DNA from: Hyphomicrobium sp.
Lineage (GTDB): Bacteria; Pseudomonadota; Alphaproteobacteria; Rhizobiales; Hyphomicrobiaceae
NCBI GenBank assembly: GCA_022844105.1
Contig: JALHMJ010000009.1
Coordinates: 2,148-58,485, forward strand
DNA: 56,338 bases
Direction: 5' to 3'
Position 1 is the first letter of the stretch. Each line of letters begins with the position of its first letter. The translations under genes were made by a program, and so were the position numbers. Positions 27,975-37,425 of the stretch are shown here, piece by piece. The notes beneath the pieces are model-generated. The model saw only the letters and a program-made list of their open reading frames with translations, ran no database searches and was not told where the DNA came from.

Positions 27975-29720
27975 TCAACGGTCGCCGCCATCGGCGGGCG
28001 GGGGCACGATCTTCATCGACGCCGCATGTGCAGGCCGGGCGTCGGCGTTCTCGCGAAAACGGTTGGTGATCGGGTAGCGACGATCGCGGCCGAAATTACG
28101 GGCTGAAATCTTGACACCGGGAGCGGCCTGACGGCGCTTGTATTCGGCAAGATAAAGCAGTCGTTCGACCTTGCAGACGGTGGCAAGGTCATGGCCTCGG
28201 GCGGCGACATCCGCCAGCGGCATCTCCTTTTCGACAAGGCAGAACAGAATATCATCGAGCACATCGTAGTCCGGTAGGCTGTCCTGGTCGGTCTGGTTGG
28301 GGCGCAATTCGGCCGACGGGGCTTTGGTCAGGATGCGCTCCGGGATGACGCGGCCGGTTGGACCCAGCGCGCCATTCGGCCGATTGGCATTGCGCCACCG
28401 GGAGAGGCGATAGACTTCGCCCTTGTAGAGATCCTTGATCGGATTGAAGCCGCCGTTCATGTCGCCATAGAGCGTGGCGTAGCCGACGGACATTTCGCTT
28501 TTGTTGCCGGTCGTCAGAACCATCAATCCGAATTTGTTGGAGATCGCCATCAAGATCGTTCCGCGGGCGCGGCTTTGCAGGTTTTCCTCGGTGATATCGG
28601 CGTCGCGGCCGGTGAAAAGGTCGGCCAGCGCATCGCAAAACCCGTCGACCGGTGATGCAATGGGGACGACATCATAGGCAATGCCGAGGATGTTGGCGCA
28701 GGCAGCCGCATCTTCAAGGCTGTCACTCGACGTGTAGCGGTAGGGCAGCATGACCGCGCGCACCTGCTCGGACCCCAGTGCATCGACAGCGATCGCCGCA
28801 ACAAGGGCGCTATCCACACCGCCCGACAGGCCGAGGACGACGCCGGGAAAGCCGTTCTTGCGGACGTAGTCGCGCAGGCCCAGCACGCAGGCGCTGTAGG
28901 CCGAGGCATCGCCTTCGGGCAATGCGGCGCGCGCGCCAGTCTTGCACGACCAGCGCCCGTCCGCGCGCACCCAATCCGTCACCGCGATGTTCTCTTCCCA
29001 AGCCGGCATCTGAACGGCGAGCGAGCGGTCGGCATTGAGCACGAACGACGCGCCGTCGAAGACCAATTCATCCTGGCCGCCAACGAGGTTGAGATAAACG
29101 AGCGGCAGGCCTGTACCGGTCACGCGTGCGACCGCGACATTCATGCGCAAATCGGGCTTGGGCCAATCGAAGGGCGAGCCATTGGGCGAGATCAGAAGTT
29201 CAGCGCCACATTCCGCCAGGCATTCGCAGACTTGTTCCTTCCAGATGTCTTCGCAAATGGGCACGCCGATGCGCACGCCCTTGAACATGACCGGGCCTGG
29301 CAGCGGCCCCGGCGCGAACACGCGCAATTCGTCAAACACGCCGTAATTCGGCAGTTCGACTTTGCTGCGCATGGCCTTCACTTCGCCCTCGTCGAGCAGC
29401 ACGATCGCATTGTAAACGCCAGGTTCGGTGTCGCCTTCCTTCGGCCAGATCGTTCCCGTCAACACGGCAGGGCCTGGGCCCATTGTGCGCGCGAGGTCTT
29501 CGACGGCATCCAAGGCGGCTTTGCGGAACGCCGGTTTCAGCACGAGATCTTCCGGCGGATAGCCGGTGATGAAGAGCTCGGGAAAGACGACGAGATCGGC
29601 GCCGAGGCGGGCGGCCTCGGCACGGGCGGCACGCAGGCGTTCAACGTTGCCGGCGATATCGCCGACGACGGGATTGAGTTGTGCCAGAGCGATCCTGAGA
29701 TGGGAGGCGGGTGAGGTCAT
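27975..29720 (-). CDS. nadE: Glutamine-dependent NAD+ synthetase
   Basis: Last step of NAD+ synthesis: amidates nicotinate adenine dinucleotide using ammonia from glutamine. 581 residues. The N-terminal nitrilase-type glutaminase has the Glu-Lys-Cys triad at Glu48 (VVFPELFITGY), Lys120 (MRSKVELPNYGVFDE) and Cys156 (VPICEDIW). The C-terminal synthetase has the PP-loop VVLGLSGGVDSALVAAIAVDALG, then TTGNKSEMSVGYATLYGD. The C-terminus keeps the KISARNFGRDRRYPITNRFRE segment. A small exported protein gene precedes it by 48 bases, and gltX follows closely. Confidence 0.96.
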   Translation of the reverse strand: MTSPASHLRIALAQLNPVVGDIAGNVERLRAARAEAARLGADLVVFPELFITGYPPEDLVLKPAFRKAALDAVEDLARTMGPGPAVLTGTIWPKEGDTEPGVYNAIVLLDEGEVKAMRSKVELPNYGVFDELRVFAPGPLPGPVMFKGVRIGVPICEDIWKEQVCECLAECGAELLISPNGSPFDWPKPDLRMNVAVARVTGTGLPLVYLNLVGGQDELVFDGASFVLNADRSLAVQMPAWEENIAVTDWVRADGRWSCKTGARAALPEGDASAYSACVLGLRDYVRKNGFPGVVLGLSGGVDSALVAAIAVDALGSEQVRAVMLPYRYTSSDSLEDAAACANILGIAYDVVPIASPVDGFCDALADLFTGRDADITEENLQSRARGTILMAISNKFGLMVLTTGNKSEMSVGYATLYGDMNGGFNPIKDLYKGEVYRLSRWRNANRPNGALGPTGRVIPERILTKAPSAELRPNQTDQDSLPDYDVLDDILFCLVEKEMPLADVAARGHDLATVCKVERLLYLAEYKRRQAAPGVKISARNFGRDRRYPITNRFRENADARPAHAASMKIVPPPADGGDR

Positions 29721-29768
29721 GCGGGGCTTTTACGGCGCTTGCCGTCCAGGGTCCACGGGGCAAAGCGC

Positions 29769-29930
29769 CTAATCCTCGTCGTCGTTGCAGGGGACGGGAA
29801 ATTCGTTGTCCGGCGACCAGCAGACATCGGCCGAGCCGTCTTGAATACGGGCCAAAGCCGGGGAAACAGCCAGAAGGCCAGTTAGAGCCAAAACAGCACA
29901 CAGCATGGCGAAGCGCAAATAATGCAACAT
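29769..29930 (-). CDS. Small exported protein (53 aa) upstream of nadE
   Basis: A 53-residue protein with a signal peptide (FAMLCAVLALTGLLAVSPALA) and a mature part of only about 26 residues holding two cysteines (VCWSPDNEFPVPCNDDED) and an acidic end. The cysteines may form a disulfide in the periplasm. The frame extends upstream, but only the ATG at 29930 gives a sensible signal peptide. It lies 48 bases before nadE on the same strand and is divergent from the APC permease gene. No known family. Confidence 0.55.
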   Translation of the reverse strand: MLHYLRFAMLCAVLALTGLLAVSPALARIQDGSADVCWSPDNEFPVPCNDDED

Positions 29931-30013
29931 GGTGTGCGACAACTCCGTTGGACAGGTTTCGATGCTGCCACAAACCTGACTAAGCTGCATGTGGGGATTA
30001 GAGGGAGACCGGT

Positions 30014-31348
30014 TTGAGCAATACGGCAACGGATGGTTCGCAACCGGCATTGAAACGGGCGATCGGCCCCATCGAACTCACCCTATATGGCCTCGGCAGT
30101 ATGCTGGGATCGGGCATCTATGCGCTAATTGGGCAGGCGGCGGGCATCGTCGGAAATGCGGTCTGGCTCTCCTTCCTGGCGGCGCTGTGTGCGGCCCTGC
30201 TGACCGCCATGAGCTATGCGTCGCTCGGATCGCGCTATCCACGGGCGGGAGGTGCGGCCTACGTGACCGGGCGGGCTTTCGGGCGGCCTGTGTTTTCGTT
30301 CCTGGTTGGGCTGGCGCTGGTGTGTTCCGGCCTGACGTCGGTGGCGACGCAATCGCGCGTGTTCTCTGTTAACTTGGCACAGCTATTTGGCTGGGAGACC
30401 ATCCCGGTCGAGGCGCTGGCCTTCGGCTTCCTTATGTTCATGGCCGGTGTCGTTTTTCGCGGCATTCGCGAGAGCATGTGGTTTAACGTTATCTGTACGG
30501 TCGTTGAGGCCACCGGCCTCCTGATCGTCATCGCCGTCAGCCTCAGCTATTGGGGCAGCGTCGATTATTTCCAAACCCCACCGGAGAAGGCAGACGTGGG
30601 CACGGCGCTGCTCATCCTACAGGGCTCGATCCTCACCTTCTTTGCCTTCATTGGGTTCGAGGACACCTACAACGTCGCCGAGGAAGTGAAGAACCCGGAA
30701 CGCACCATTCCGATCGCACTCGTCTCCGCAATGCTGCTGGCGACCGGGCTTTACATCGCCGTTGCGATCAGCGTCGTCTCCGTCGTGCCGTACCACGAGC
30801 TTGCACTGGCACCGGCGCCGCTGGCGGCGGTGATGGAGAAAGCAGCGCCTGCCTTGCCCGCATTTGCGCTGGTCGCAATCACCATGTTCGCCGTCGCCAA
30901 CACGGCGCTCGTCAATTACGTGACGGCCTCACGGATGCTCTACGGCATGTCGAACCAGGGTCTCCTACCGGCTATCGTGGGGCGCGTGCATCCGGACCGG
31001 CAAACACCGCACATCGCCATTCTGATCCTGTTTGCGATCCTTGCTCCGCTGATGTTTTCGGCGACGATCAAGGATCTGGCGTCGGCGACCGTGCTCTTGC
31101 TTTTGTTTTCGTTCGCGATCGTCAACGCGTCGCTCATCGTTTTGAAGCGGCGGGCCGGTGAGCCGGTGGGCCAGTTCGAGGTGCCGCTTTTTGTGCCCGC
31201 GCTCGGGTGCGTGTTCTGCGTCGTGCTGATCATCGTGCGGATCGCGACGGGGGACGTCAAGGCGCCCCTGATCGCCGGCGTTCTCATTGCCGGGATCCTT
31301 GGACTTTACTGGTTCTTGTCGTCGAAAAAGCCAGCACCGCAGAGTTGA
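30014..31348 (+). CDS. APC superfamily amino acid permease
   Basis: A 444-residue inner-membrane transporter with about 12 helices. The first helix motif is GPIELTLYGLGSMLGSGIYALIGQAAG, matching the unwound TM1 substrate site of APC permeases; FFAFIGFEDTYNVAEEVKNPERTIPIAL is the conserved TM6-loop segment. It most resembles the cationic amino-acid or YhdG-like branch, but the substrate is uncertain. The start is a TTG at 30014 with GGGAG six bases upstream. Its 3' end forms the arm of a terminator serving the convergent DAHP synthase gene. Confidence 0.88.
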   Translation: MSNTATDGSQPALKRAIGPIELTLYGLGSMLGSGIYALIGQAAGIVGNAVWLSFLAALCAALLTAMSYASLGSRYPRAGGAAYVTGRAFGRPVFSFLVGLALVCSGLTSVATQSRVFSVNLAQLFGWETIPVEALAFGFLMFMAGVVFRGIRESMWFNVICTVVEATGLLIVIAVSLSYWGSVDYFQTPPEKADVGTALLILQGSILTFFAFIGFEDTYNVAEEVKNPERTIPIALVSAMLLATGLYIAVAISVVSVVPYHELALAPAPLAAVMEKAAPALPAFALVAITMFAVANTALVNYVTASRMLYGMSNQGLLPAIVGRVHPDRQTPHIAILILFAILAPLMFSATIKDLASATVLLLLFSFAIVNASLIVLKRRAGEPVGQFEVPLFVPALGCVFCVVLIIVRIATGDVKAPLIAGVLIAGILGLYWFLSSKKPAPQS

Positions 31349-31364
31349 TCAACCTGCGGTGCTG
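31321..31364 (-). terminator. Intrinsic terminator of the DAHP synthase gene, inside the APC 3' end
   Basis: CAGCACCGCAG (31332-31342) and CTGCGGTGCTG (31354-31364) form a perfect 11-bp stem. On the minus strand the stem is followed by GCTTTTTCG (31331-31323), a five-T run, 28 bases after the DAHP synthase stop. The left arm and T-run are encoded by the last codons of the convergent permease gene. Confidence 0.75.
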
Positions 31365-31391
31365 CCGACGCGAGCCAGCGGTTGATGCCGG

Positions 31392-32780
31392 TTACTCCGC
31401 CGCCTGGACTGGCTCGGCGACAGTGCGCGCGTGGCGTTCCTGCTTCATGCGCTCGGCAACAAGGAACGCCAATTCCAGCGCCTGATCGGCGTTGAGACGC
31501 GGATCGCAATGCGTATGATAGCGGTCCTGCAATTCGGCTTCCGAAATGGCGGTGGCGCCGCCCGTGCATTCGGTCACATTCTGACCCGTCATCTCGACGT
31601 GAATGCCGCCGGCGTGAGTGCCCTCCGCCCGATGCACATCGAAGAAGGCTTCAACTTCCTTGAGAATACGATCGAACGGCCGCGTCTTGAAGCCGGTCGC
31701 AGCGGAGATCGTGTTGCCGTGCATGGGATCGCACGACCAGACGACCTTGCGCCCGGCCTTTTCGACCGCGCGGATCAGCTTGGGCAGATGCTTTTCGACC
31801 TTGTCGTGACCGAACCGGCAAATCAGCGTCAGACGGCCCGGTTCGTTCTTGGGATCAAGCGTCTCGATCAGTTTCAAAAGTCCATCGGGCTCCAACGTCG
31901 GTCCGCACTTCAGGCCGATGGGATTCTTGATGCCGCGGAAATATTCGACGTGGGCGTGGTCGGGTTGGCGTGTCCGATCGCCGATCCACAGCATGTGGCC
32001 GCTGGTGGCGTACCAGTCGCCGCTGGTCGAGTCGCGGCGGGTCATCGCTTCCTCGTAGCCGAGCAACAAGGCTTCGTGGCTCGTATAGAAGCTCGTCGCG
32101 CGCAATTGCGGGGTGTTCTCGCTCGTGATGCCGCACGCGCGCATGAACCCCACCGTCTCAGTGATGCGGTCGGCAAGTTCCTGATAGCGATGCCCCTGCG
32201 GGCTGTCTTTCACAAAGCCCATGTTCCACTGGTGCACACGTTCGAGATCGGCGTAGCCGCCGGTGGCGAACGCGCGGATCAGGTTCAGCGTGGCGGCCGA
32301 CTGGCGGTAGGCCTCGATCTGGCGCTGCGGATCGGGGATGCGCGCTTCGGGCGTGAATTCCGGGCCGTTGATGATGTCGCCGCGATAGCTCGGCAATTCG
32401 ACATCGCCCTGCTTCTCAGAGGGCGATGAGCGTGGCTTGGCGAACTGACCGGCAATGCGGCCGACCTTCACGACCGGGCTGCCGCCGGCGTACGTTAATA
32501 CAATCGCCATCTGCAGGAAGACGCGGAAGAAATCGCGGATGTTGTCGGCGCGGTGCTCAAGGAAACTTTCCGCGCAATCGCCCCCCTGAAGCAGGAAGCC
32601 GTGGCCACCGCAGACCTGCGCCAGCGTCTTCTTCAGGTCACGGGCTTCGCCGGCGAAGACGAGCGGGGGAAAGGTCGCAAGCCGGGCCTCGGCGTCGGCC
32701 AGGGCCTTCGCGTCGGGATAATCGGGGACTTGGACGATTGGCTTTGTGCGCCAGCTCTCGGGTGACCAATTCGCGGCCAT
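31392..32780 (-). CDS. Class II 3-deoxy-7-phosphoheptulonate synthase
   Basis: First step of the shikimate pathway: joins phosphoenolpyruvate and erythrose 4-phosphate. 462 residues, the size of the plant/actinobacterial class II family, unrelated in sequence to AroF/G/H of E. coli. Visible motifs: [16 protein letters not shown] (metal-ligand Cys), [29 protein letters not shown]-like Arg/Asp segment, [25 protein letters not shown] and [17 protein letters not shown]. The ATG at 32780 has AGAGG seven bases upstream and starts [11 protein letters not shown], the conserved N-terminus. An intrinsic terminator follows. Confidence 0.95.
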   Translation of the reverse strand: MAANWSPESWRTKPIVQVPDYPDAKALADAEARLATFPPLVFAGEARDLKKTLAQVCGGHGFLLQGGDCAESFLEHRADNIRDFFRVFLQMAIVLTYAGGSPVVKVGRIAGQFAKPRSSPSEKQGDVELPSYRGDIINGPEFTPEARIPDPQRQIEAYRQSAATLNLIRAFATGGYADLERVHQWNMGFVKDSPQGHRYQELADRITETVGFMRACGITSENTPQLRATSFYTSHEALLLGYEEAMTRRDSTSGDWYATSGHMLWIGDRTRQPDHAHVEYFRGIKNPIGLKCGPTLEPDGLLKLIETLDPKNEPGRLTLICRFGHDKVEKHLPKLIRAVEKAGRKVVWSCDPMHGNTISAATGFKTRPFDRILKEVEAFFDVHRAEGTHAGGIHVEMTGQNVTECTGGATAISEAELQDRYHTHCDPRLNADQALELAFLVAERMKQERHARTVAEPVQAAE

Positions 32781-32964
32781 GTCACGCCTCTCCGGGAAAC
32801 AGAAAATATCAGAATCGCCCGCGCCGGCCCTACAGCCTGCGCAAGTTGCGACGATCCCGACCGTTCGGGGGGTCTTATACGACAAAGTATTCCAGTGTGA
32901 AAGCAGCCGGGCGTATGCCTTCAGGATGCAGGATCAACGATGGGTGGACGCGCCAGCCACGGCG

Positions 32965-33744
32965 TCAGGGGATGCGGTCGACGACGCCAGGTAACGCGGG
33001 GATGCCGGTTGGCACCTCGGGTGGCGGGGGCATCGTGTCGTTGGCGGTGGCCGTGTCGCGGGCCGGGTCCAGCGTGTCGGCGGGATCGGCGACAATTGGC
33101 AGTGAACGGCGGTACATTTCGGTTTCGATGCTGATGCGGATTTCGTCGGAGACGAAAGGGATCGTTCGGGTGAGGCCGAAGTCCGAGCGGCGGATCTGCG
33201 TCTTGGCCGAAAAGCCGGAGGCATAGACGCCGGCGTACGTCGGATTGATCGACGACAGGGGATGTTCGCCGGAGAAGTTCCAGATGACATCGAGGACGAC
33301 GGGGCGCGCGATGCCATTCACCGTCAATTCGCCGGTGACTTCAGCCGTGCGCTGGCCGGTGGGCGTGACGCTGACGCTTTTGAACGTGATGTCCGGATCG
33401 GTGTCGGGATTGAAGAACTCGCGCGAATTCAGGAGATGTTCGTCGAGTTTCTTGACGCCGGTCTGGATGGAGCGCAGCGGGATCGTGACGTCAACGGTGC
33501 TGGTGGCGGGGCTGTTGGGATTGAAATTCACAATGCCCTTCAGCTCGGTGAAACGGCCGCTCTGGCGCGACAAACCCAGATGATCCCAGGAAAAGCGGAC
33601 CTCCGTGTGTTCGGGGTCGAGGTCATAAACATCGGCGCGCGCGACTGTAAGATTGAGCGTCAATGCAGCGGCGATCACGCCACCGGCGGCCACGACGCGC
33701 CTCGTCCAGTTGCCGCCGCCGCGCGCGATCTTGAGCATCGTCAT
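32965..33744 (-). CDS. YceI family periplasmic lipid-binding-like protein
   Basis: A 259-residue exported protein. A basic N-terminus and a hydrophobic signal (AAGGVIAAALTLNLTVARA) are followed by a YceI lipocalin-like beta barrel (about 38-215): YDLDPEHTEVRFSWDHLGLSRQSGRF, VDVTIPLRSIQTG, LLNSREFFNPDTDPDITFKS and FGLTRTIPFVSDEIRISIE. YceI proteins bind isoprenoid-type lipids in the periplasm. A Pro-rich tail of about 40 residues beyond the barrel is unusual. GGAGG lies nine bases before the ATG. It follows the SDR gene at 67 bases. Confidence 0.92.
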   Translation of the reverse strand: MTMLKIARGGGNWTRRVVAAGGVIAAALTLNLTVARADVYDLDPEHTEVRFSWDHLGLSRQSGRFTELKGIVNFNPNSPATSTVDVTIPLRSIQTGVKKLDEHLLNSREFFNPDTDPDITFKSVSVTPTGQRTAEVTGELTVNGIARPVVLDVIWNFSGEHPLSSINPTYAGVYASGFSAKTQIRRSDFGLTRTIPFVSDEIRISIETEMYRRSLPIVADPADTLDPARDTATANDTMPPPPEVPTGIPALPGVVDRIP

Positions 33745-33811
33745 CGGGAAGGGCCTCCAAATATCAAGGCCTTGGCATCATATCGGTGTGGCCGTATTGC
33801 GGCGCAGCAAG

Positions 33812-34567
33812 CTAGAGCGACGCTGTCATCCCGCCATCTACGACAAGCTCTGCCCCCGTCATATATGCGCTGTCGTCGGAAGCGAGGAAGAGGGCCGCCT
33901 TGGCGATGTCCTCGACCGTTCCAAGCCGTTTCAGGAGCGTGCGATCGATCAGCCATTTCTCGAAAATGGGGTTGCGCAAGATGCGCTCGGTCAGCGCGGT
34001 TTCGATGTAGCCCGGTGACAGGGTGTTCACGCGGATCTTGAAGGGCGCGTATTCGAACGCGAGCCCCTTGGTCAGCGCCACGACGGCACCCTTGGTTGCC
34101 GAATAACCAACCAGTTGGCGCAAGCCTTTGCTGCCCATGATCGAGGCGACGTTGATCAGCGAGGCGCCAGAGGAGGCGCGCATCAGGTCGAATGCGTCGC
34201 GGGCGACGCGGACGACGCCGTCGAGGTTCACCTCCCGGATTTTCACCCAGTCGGCGTCGGTCATGTGGCGGAAGTCGCCGCGCACGTTGAGGCCTGCGTT
34301 GTTGACGACAATATCGAGACGCCCGTGGTCGGCCGTGACGCGGCGCATCACCGCCGACACATCCTGGCCCTTGGACACGTCCATGGCGGCGGCCGTTGCC
34401 TGCCCACCCTTGGCGGCAATTCCGGCGGCGACAGTTTCCGCCGCCGCGCCGTCGACGTCGGTGACCCAAACGTGGGCACCTTGCACGGCGAAAAGTTCAG
34501 CAGTCGCGCGGCCAATGCCGTTACCCGATCCCGTGACGAGCGCAATCTTGTCGTGCAGGCGGAGCAT
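33812..34567 (-). CDS. SDR family oxidoreductase (FabG-like)
   Basis: A 251-residue cytoplasmic NAD(P)-dependent dehydrogenase. It has the Rossmann motif TGSGNGIGRATAELF, a cofactor-selecting Asp after the second strand (VWVTDVDG, favouring NAD), NNAG, the catalytic Ser in INVASIMGSKG, and YSATK. The C-terminal YMTGAELVVDGGMTASL is the classical SDR end. The substrate is unknown. AAGAGAGG lies eight bases before the ATG. It follows gor by 45 bases and may share its transcript. Confidence 0.92.
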   Translation of the reverse strand: MLRLHDKIALVTGSGNGIGRATAELFAVQGAHVWVTDVDGAAAETVAAGIAAKGGQATAAAMDVSKGQDVSAVMRRVTADHGRLDIVVNNAGLNVRGDFRHMTDADWVKIREVNLDGVVRVARDAFDLMRASSGASLINVASIMGSKGLRQLVGYSATKGAVVALTKGLAFEYAPFKIRVNTLSPGYIETALTERILRNPIFEKWLIDRTLLKRLGTVEDIAKAALFLASDDSAYMTGAELVVDGGMTASL

Positions 34568-34612
34568 TGAACGGGCCTCTCTTAATAATTTCCAGCGCCA
34601 GCGAAAGATGCA

Positions 34613-35968
34613 TCAGCGCTTCGTGCGCAAGGTGACGAGTTCCTCCGCGGCACTCGGATGCAGCGCCATGGTCCGGTCGAAGTCGGCTTTGGTGGCTTTC
34701 AAGTTGAGCGCAATGGCGGCCATCTGCACCATCTCGGCGGCATCGGGCCCAAGAATGTGGACGCCGACAACGCAATCGCTGGCGGCATCGACGACGAGTT
34801 TCATAAGGGTGCGCTCGTTGCGGCCGGCCAGGACATTGCGCATGGGCCGGAAGCGGGTTTCATAAATGTCCACGTTTATGCCGGCCGCCCGGGCGGCATC
34901 TTCGGAGAGGCCGAGCGTGCCGATCTCGGGCGTGGTGAAGACGGCTGTCGGTATATTCGTGTAGTTCACCGACCAGGGCTTGCCGCCGTACTCGGTATCG
35001 GCAAACGCGTGTCCTTCGCGGATCGCGACGGGTGTGAGGTTGATGCGGTTGGTGACATCGCCGACGGCGAAGATGCTGGGTACGCTGGAGCGTGAGCGCT
35101 CGTCGACGGTAACGGCGCCCAGCGCATCAAGCGCTACGCCGGCTTCGGTAAGTCCCAGCCCCTTGGTGTTCGGTGACCTGCCAATGGCGAACAGGATTTG
35201 ATCGGCCATCAGCACTTCGCCCTTGAGTGTGGTGCCGACGAGAGATGCCTCGCGCTTTTCGATACGAGTGAAGATATCGCTCATAACGAGGCGGATGCCG
35301 CGCGCGGCCATGGCCTCCATGAGGCTGTCGCGCAAGCCCATGTCGAAGCCGCGCAGTACCTTTTCACCGCGATAAATGAGCGTGACCTCAGAACCGAGAC
35401 CGGCGAAGATCGAGGCGAATTCGACAGCGATATATCCGCCACCGGCGATGATGATCCGTCGCGGCTGGGCTTTCAGGTCGAAGACTTCATTTGAGGTGAT
35501 GACGTGTTCGACGCCGGGCAGCAGGCCATCGACGTTGGGCAGCCCACCGGTCGCGATCAGGATTTTGCCGGCCGTTACCGTGCGGCCGCTCGAAAGCGCG
35601 ACAGCGTGGGGCCCCGCCACGACGGCGCGTTCGTCGAAGACCGTCGCGCCGGCTATTTCCTGACCTTTGCGATAGAGGTCTTCGAGCCGGGCAATTTCGC
35701 GATCCTTGGCCGCGATCAGCAATGGCCAATCGAAGACGGCTTCGGGAATGGTCCAGCCAAAGCCGCGTGCATCGGCGACGTCACTGGAATAGCGGGAGGC
35801 GTAGACCATCAGTTTCTTGGGCACGCAGCCACGGATGACGCAGGTGCCGCCGAAACGGCTCTCTTCGGCGATAGCCACACGCGCGCCGTGACCGGCCGCG
35901 ATGCGCGAGGCGCGCACGCCGCCCGATCCGCCGCCAATGACAAAAAGGTCGAAGTCGAAGTTGGTCAT
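34613..35968 (-). CDS. gor: Glutathione-disulfide reductase
   Basis: A FAD- and NADPH-dependent enzyme that keeps glutathione reduced. 451 residues. FAD-binding VIGGGSGGVRASRIAAGHGA; redox disulfide GGTCVIRGCVPKKL (Cys43, Cys48); NADPH-binding IIAGGGYIAVEFASIFAGLGSEVTLIYRG; second FAD motif TPEIGTLGLSE region; C-terminal active-site HPSAAEELVTLR. The CVIRGC form marks glutathione reductase among this superfamily. It follows the DUF2059 gene by 24 bases in the rpiA-DUF2059-gor order, linking the pentose phosphate pathway and its NADPH use. Confidence 0.95.
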   Translation of the reverse strand: MTNFDFDLFVIGGGSGGVRASRIAAGHGARVAIAEESRFGGTCVIRGCVPKKLMVYASRYSSDVADARGFGWTIPEAVFDWPLLIAAKDREIARLEDLYRKGQEIAGATVFDERAVVAGPHAVALSSGRTVTAGKILIATGGLPNVDGLLPGVEHVITSNEVFDLKAQPRRIIIAGGGYIAVEFASIFAGLGSEVTLIYRGEKVLRGFDMGLRDSLMEAMAARGIRLVMSDIFTRIEKREASLVGTTLKGEVLMADQILFAIGRSPNTKGLGLTEAGVALDALGAVTVDERSRSSVPSIFAVGDVTNRINLTPVAIREGHAFADTEYGGKPWSVNYTNIPTAVFTTPEIGTLGLSEDAARAAGINVDIYETRFRPMRNVLAGRNERTLMKLVVDAASDCVVGVHILGPDAAEMVQMAAIALNLKATKADFDRTMALHPSAAEELVTLRTKR

Positions 35969-35992
35969 TAAACTTACTGGGTCAGGAAGACT

Positions 35993-36511
35993 TCAAATCT
36001 TGATGCCGCGCTTTTGCATTTCCTCACGGATCTGCTGTTCGATCTCGATGCCGATCTTCTGGCCCCACTGCTGGCCGGCGGCCATGCTTTCGGTCAAGAT
36101 TTCCGGTTGCTTGGCAATAAAAGCTGCGCCGGCGCCTTTTGAAAAGAAGGCGGTGAGATCTTTCATCTCCGGTTCGGTCAGCTTCGTTGCATAGACGTTG
36201 GCAATGATGTCCATCATCTCGGATTTGCGTTCGGCGAAGCGCTTCACGATGAGGCCCGTGATTTCCTTGATTTCCGCCTCCTTACCGGGCGCCATCTGCA
36301 GGAGGATGGGCTCCAGCTGCTGGACCATCATGGGAACGACGGCCTCGAATTGCTTCGATGCGCCTGTCGCCACGATCAGTTCGTGCGCGGCGGACAGGCT
36401 GGCAGCGGAGGGTTTTTCCGGCTCGGCCATGACATAGCCGGCGGAAAACGCCGTGAACAATGCAATGGGGGCAAGTATCGCAGCAATGATCGTTCCGCGC
36501 GGCCGTTGCAT
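35993..36511 (-). CDS. DUF2059 exported protein
   Basis: A 172-residue protein with a signal peptide (IIAAILAPIALFTAFSAGYVMA), then an acidic helical domain. It contains the DUF2059 pattern: AHELIVATGASKQFEAVVPMMVQQ near the start, and NVYATKLTEPEMKDLTAFFSKGAGAAFIAKQPEILTE, whose YA..LTEPEMKDLTAFF..P.G core is diagnostic. Periplasmic, of unknown role. The ATG at 36511 has AAAGG about nine bases upstream; a TTG at 36544 overlapping the rpiA stop is an alternative. It sits between rpiA and gor. Confidence 0.88.
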   Translation of the reverse strand: MQRPRGTIIAAILAPIALFTAFSAGYVMAEPEKPSAASLSAAHELIVATGASKQFEAVVPMMVQQLEPILLQMAPGKEAEIKEITGLIVKRFAERKSEMMDIIANVYATKLTEPEMKDLTAFFSKGAGAAFIAKQPEILTESMAAGQQWGQKIGIEIEQQIREEMQKRGIKI

Positions 36512-36540
36512 GGCATTCGCCTTTCCATGGAAAATCAAGT

Positions 36541-37263
36541 TCAACCGGCTTCGGCTTCCTCACCGTAAGTGGCCGAGAGGACGCTGATGCCTTCGCGCCC
36601 GCCGATGACGGCGGCATCGGCGATGCCGAGAAACAGTCCGTTTTCGACAACACCGGGAATGAACTTCAGCGCCTCGTCGAGGCTTTCGGGATCATCGATG
36701 CGGCCGAAATGGCAATCGAAGATGGCGTTGCCGCTGTCGGTCCTGAAGGCTGTTCCATCGACCTTCATGCGCAGCCGGATTTCGCCTTGGCAGCCGGCGT
36801 CGGCGGCGAGCATCTCGATCATGTTGCGCGTTGCGTTGAGACCGAACAGAACGACTTCGACTGGCAGCGGGAACGCGCCTAGCGTGTCGACGAGCTTGCT
36901 TTCATCGGCAATGACCAGCATCCGATCGGAGGCAGTCGCCACGATCTTCTCACGCAGGAGCGCTCCGCCACCGCCCTTGATTAGACGCAGTTCCTTGTCG
37001 ATCTCATCGGCACCGTCGATGGTCAGATCAAGAAAGGGCACATCATCGAGTGTCGTGAGCGGTATGCCGAGGGCAAGGGCTTGAGCGCGCGTAACTTCGG
37101 ACGTTGGCACGCAAACGACATCCAGGCCCTTTTTCACTTCCTGGCCGAGAAGATTGATAAATTGGGCCGCAGTAGAACCGGTTCCCAGGCCAATGCGCAT
37201 GCCGGGTTCCACGAAGGCCAGCGCCCGGACCGCGGCCGAGATTTTCATAATGTCTGGGGTCAT
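36541..37263 (-). CDS. rpiA: Ribose-5-phosphate isomerase A
   Basis: Interconverts ribose 5-phosphate and ribulose 5-phosphate. 240 residues. [20 protein letters not shown] is the phosphate-binding loop; [31 protein letters not shown] holds the catalytic Asp/Glu/Lys; VADES-like [12 protein letters not shown] and LPVEVVLFG follow. The open frame runs 39 codons further upstream, but the ATG at 37263 starts the conserved protein with AGGAAA before it. It is divergent from gph, about 160 bases away, and leads the rpiA-DUF2059-gor run. Confidence 0.95.
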   Translation of the reverse strand: MTPDIMKISAAVRALAFVEPGMRIGLGTGSTAAQFINLLGQEVKKGLDVVCVPTSEVTRAQALALGIPLTTLDDVPFLDLTIDGADEIDKELRLIKGGGGALLREKIVATASDRMLVIADESKLVDTLGAFPLPVEVVLFGLNATRNMIEMLAADAGCQGEIRLRMKVDGTAFRTDSGNAIFDCHFGRIDDPESLDEALKFIPGVVENGLFLGIADAAVIGGREGISVLSATYGEEAEAG

Positions 37264-37425
37264 CGCGAGGATTTCCTGGGGCTGGTGCGGCCGGATCGCG
37301 ACTTCCCTAGCACGGCTGCGTTCAAAATGGCCGCGAAAAAACCGTCGACACCGGTCGCTGATGGATCGCGGAAAGCCCATCTTTTCTATGAGCTTGAGTG
37401 GATGCTCATGCTATAGGCGCGGCGC

